From: Candidatus Kutchimonas denitrificans
Lineage (GTDB): Bacteria; Gemmatimonadota; Gemmatimonadetes; Palauibacterales; KS3-K002
NCBI GenBank assembly: GCA_011774835.1
Contig: JAACAK010000070.1
Coordinates: forward strand, 1-41,616
DNA length: 41,616 bases
Reading direction: 5' to 3'
A program made the translations under genes and the position numbers. Positions 39,524-41,616 of the stretch are shown here, one piece after another. Each line of letters begins with the position of its first letter. Within the stretch, counting starts at the first letter, position 1. Under the pieces are notes generated by a model, which was given only the letters and a program-made list of their open reading frames with translations, was not told the origin of the DNA and ran no database searches.

Positions 39524-41616
39524 ATGAGTGAGAGCCGGTATCTCGACGTCTTGAAGGAACGAGTCCTGGTCTTCGACGGGGCGATGGGGACGAGCATCCA
39601 GGCGCTGGAGCTGAGCGCCGACGATTTCGGGGGACCGGAGCTCGAGGGGTGCAACGACGGCCTGGTCCTGTCCCGACCCGAGGTGATCGGCGGCATCCAC
39701 GCGTCGTTCCTCGAGGTGGGGTGCGACGTGATCGAGACCGACACCTTCCGCGCCAACCGGCTGACGCTGGCCGATTACGGACTCGCCGACCGGACCGTCG
39801 AACTGAACCGCGCGGCGGCCCGCCTCGCCCGCCAGGTCGCGGACGACTTCTCGACGCCGGAGCGGCCGCGCTTCGTCGCCGGCAGCATCGGGCCCTCGGG
39901 GTTCCTCCCCAGCAGCTCGGACCCGACCCTGGGCGACATGACGTACGACGAGCTGGTCGAGGTCTTTCGCGAGCAGGCGGAGGGTCTCATCGCCGGCGGC
40001 TGCGACCTGCTGATCATAGAGACGGGCCAGGACATCCTGGAGATGAAGGCGGCGGTGACCGGGAGCCGGCGGGCCATGCGCGAAGCGGAACGCTGGCTGC
40101 CGGTCCAGGTCCAGCCGACGCTGGATACGTCGGGCCGCATGCTGTTGGGAACCAACATCGAGGCGGCGCTGGTCACGCTGGAGGCGGTGGGCGTCGAGCT
40201 GATCGGGCTCAACTGCTCCACCGGGCCGGAGCACATGCGGCAGCCGATCCGCTACCTGTGCGAGAACACGGCGCTCCCGGTCAGCGTAATCCCCAACGCG
40301 GGGATCCCGCACAACGTGGACGGCGTGGCGGTCTACGGGCTGACGCCCGAGGAGCTGACGGAGGCGCACGACGAGTTCGTGCGCAAGTTCGGGGCGAACG
40401 TCGTGGGCGGCTGCTGCGGGACGACGCCGGAGCATCTGAAGCAGGTGGTCGAGCGCGTGTGGGGCGCGGAGCCGGCGGCGCGCCAGCCACGGCGCGTGCC
40501 GCGGGTATCGAGCGCGATGGAGGCGTTCGACATCGCGCAGGACCCGCCGCCGACCCTGATCGGCGAGCGGGTGAACAGCCAGGGCTCGCGGGCGGTGAAG
40601 AGACTGCTGCTCGAGGACCGTTACGACGACATCCTCGAGGTCGCCCGCGAGCAGGTGGACAGCGGCGCCCATCTGCTGGACGTCTGCACGGCGCTGACCG
40701 AGCGCTCTGACGAGGCGGAGCAGACGCGAACGCTGGTCAAGCTGCTGGCGCAGAGCGTAGCGACGCCGCTGGTGATCGACACCACCGAGGTCGACGTGGT
40801 CGAGGCGGCGCTGAAGGTGAACCCGGGTCGCGCGGTGATCAACTCGATCAACCTGGAGGCGGGCCGGGACCGGATCGACGCCGTGCTGCCGCTGGCGCTC
40901 GAGCACGGCGCCGCGCTGGTGGCGCTCACCATCGACGAGTCGGGGATGGCGAAGACGGCGGAGCGGAAGCTGGAGGTGGCCCGTCGCATCCACGAGATCT
41001 GTGTGGACGCGTACGGGCTCGACCCCGGCGCGCTGATCTTCGATGCGCTCACCTTCACGCTGGCCACCGGCGACGAGGAGTTCCGCGCCTCGGCGGTCGA
41101 GACGATCGAGGGGATCCGCGCCATCAAGGAGGCGCTGCCCGGCGTCTTCGCCAGCCTGGGCGTCTCGAACGTCTCGTTCGGGCTCCAGCCCCACGCCCGC
41201 ATGGCCCTCAACTCCGTCTTCCTGCATCACTGCGTCGAGGCCGGATTGGACATGGCGATCGTCAACGCGGCGCATATCACACCGTACGCCGAGGTGGACG
41301 AGGAGCAGCGCGAGCTGGCCGACGATCTCATCTTCAACCGGCGCGAGGACGCGCTCGCCCGCTTCATCGCCTACTACCAGGAGCACGAGGCGGAAGAGGC
41401 CGAGAAGGTCGACCCCACGGCGGAGATGGCGCCCGAGGCGGCGATCCACTGGATGATCCTGCACCGCAAGAAGGAGGGGGTCGAGGAGCTGGTCGACACC
41501 GCGATCCGGGAGCGCGGCGGCGGCAACGCCGCCGCCGTCCAGGTTCTGAACGGCGTGCTGCTGCCCGCCATGAAAGAGGTGGGCGACAAGTTCGGCGCCG
41601 GCGAGCTGATCCTGCC
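39524..41616 (+). CDS. metH: Cobalamin-dependent methionine synthase, partial (3' end beyond window)
   Basis: The first 697 codons of a MetH-type enzyme that transfers the methyl group of methyltetrahydrofolate through cobalamin to homocysteine. The homocysteine-binding barrel covers about 1-320: VFDGAMGTSIQ at the start, zinc-ligand regions GLNCSTGPEHM and GGCCGTTPEHL. The pterin-binding barrel covers about 343-600: LIGERVNSQGSRAVKRLL, GAHLLDVCTALTERSDEAEQ and SLGVSNVSFGLQP. The cobalamin-binding cap starts near 625 (VEELVDTAIRERGGGNAAAV, VLLPAMKEVGDKFGAGELIL) and is cut by the window edge. The ATG at 39524 begins MSESRYLDVLKERVLVFDG; the ribosome-binding site is weak, lying just after the quadruplex motif. 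The frame stays open to the end. Confidence 0.95.
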   Translation, partial: MSESRYLDVLKERVLVFDGAMGTSIQALELSADDFGGPELEGCNDGLVLSRPEVIGGIHASFLEVGCDVIETDTFRANRLTLADYGLADRTVELNRAAARLARQVADDFSTPERPRFVAGSIGPSGFLPSSSDPTLGDMTYDELVEVFREQAEGLIAGGCDLLIIETGQDILEMKAAVTGSRRAMREAERWLPVQVQPTLDTSGRMLLGTNIEAALVTLEAVGVELIGLNCSTGPEHMRQPIRYLCENTALPVSVIPNAGIPHNVDGVAVYGLTPEELTEAHDEFVRKFGANVVGGCCGTTPEHLKQVVERVWGAEPAARQPRRVPRVSSAMEAFDIAQDPPPTLIGERVNSQGSRAVKRLLLEDRYDDILEVAREQVDSGAHLLDVCTALTERSDEAEQTRTLVKLLAQSVATPLVIDTTEVDVVEAALKVNPGRAVINSINLEAGRDRIDAVLPLALEHGAALVALTIDESGMAKTAERKLEVARRIHEICVDAYGLDPGALIFDALTFTLATGDEEFRASAVETIEGIRAIKEALPGVFASLGVSNVSFGLQPHARMALNSVFLHHCVEAGLDMAIVNAAHITPYAEVDEEQRELADDLIFNRREDALARFIAYYQEHEAEEAEKVDPTAEMAPEAAIHWMILHRKKEGVEELVDTAIRERGGGNAAAVQVLNGVLLPAMKEVGDKFGAGELIL

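Noticed and set aside
1..41616. Insertion sequences, prophage or integrative elements
   Set aside because: No transposase, integrase or phage gene was recognised, and no long terminal repeats flank any block.

Overview
This is 41.6 kb of a GC-rich bacterial chromosome, gene-dense, with no rRNA, confirmed tRNA, transposase, phage gene or CRISPR array. The lineage cannot be proved from sequence alone. The two-subunit glycine decarboxylase, a GWxTD-domain lipoprotein, Gram-negative envelope genes (soluble-type lytic transglycosylase, ExbB, a predicted outer-membrane barrel) and FimT/PilV/PilW/PilX-type prepilin sets fit Gemmatimonadota or a nearby Gram-negative phylum; this is inference. Recurrent promoters look like sigma70 sites (TTGAC/TTGCC, a 17-18 bp spacer, and a TANNNT-like -10).

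Layout. 36-4,825 (minus strand): cold-shock protein, lytic transglycosylase, GWxTD lipoprotein and an ExbB/TolQ proton channel. 4,938-14,324 (minus): an oligopeptide/dipeptide ABC importer with two ATPases (oppD, oppF), two permeases (oppB, oppC) and three consecutive substrate-binding lipoproteins. 14,306-19,417 (minus): a glycine-cleavage block in transcription order gcvH, gcvPA, a UPF0173 metallo-hydrolase, gcvPB and a LipM-like octanoyl/lipoyl transferase. GcvT is not in the window. 19,561-19,831 (plus): a candidate structured RNA carrying a 20-codon ORF whose ribosome-binding site pairs over 15 nt with the canonical 3' end of 16S rRNA. 19,866-20,881 (minus): a MarR regulator and a small membrane protein, both apparently frameshifted, each preceded by a GTGTA-NN-TACAC operator-like palindrome. 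20,959-28,779: an MscS channel, an EamA exporter, an NhaC antiporter, a NatAB-type ABC exporter, an NhaP-type antiporter and a small membrane coiled-coil protein. 28,875-29,732: a tail-anchored double-FHA protein.

30,190-38,389 (plus) is the most distinctive block: two tandem copies of a four-gene minor-prepilin cassette (FimT/GspH-like, PilV-like, PilW-like, very large PilX-like). Gene order, overlaps and lengths are the same in both copies (199/198, 136/134, 320/322 and 638/639 residues). Each cassette is followed by an inverted repeat. 38,492-39,100 (minus) encodes a predicted outer-membrane barrel. 39,524 to the window end (plus) is a cobalamin-dependent methionine synthase truncated by the window, behind a leader of about 257 nt with a terminator-like hairpin, a second perfect hairpin and a G-quadruplex motif.

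Most longer intergenic gaps hold low-complexity word-repeat elements. Three share an identical 17-nt word and at least five share the same three-part order, so they look like copies of one dispersed element. The best candidates for undescribed biology are the 16S-complementary sORF/RNA, the metH leader, the duplicated pilin cassette and this repeat family.
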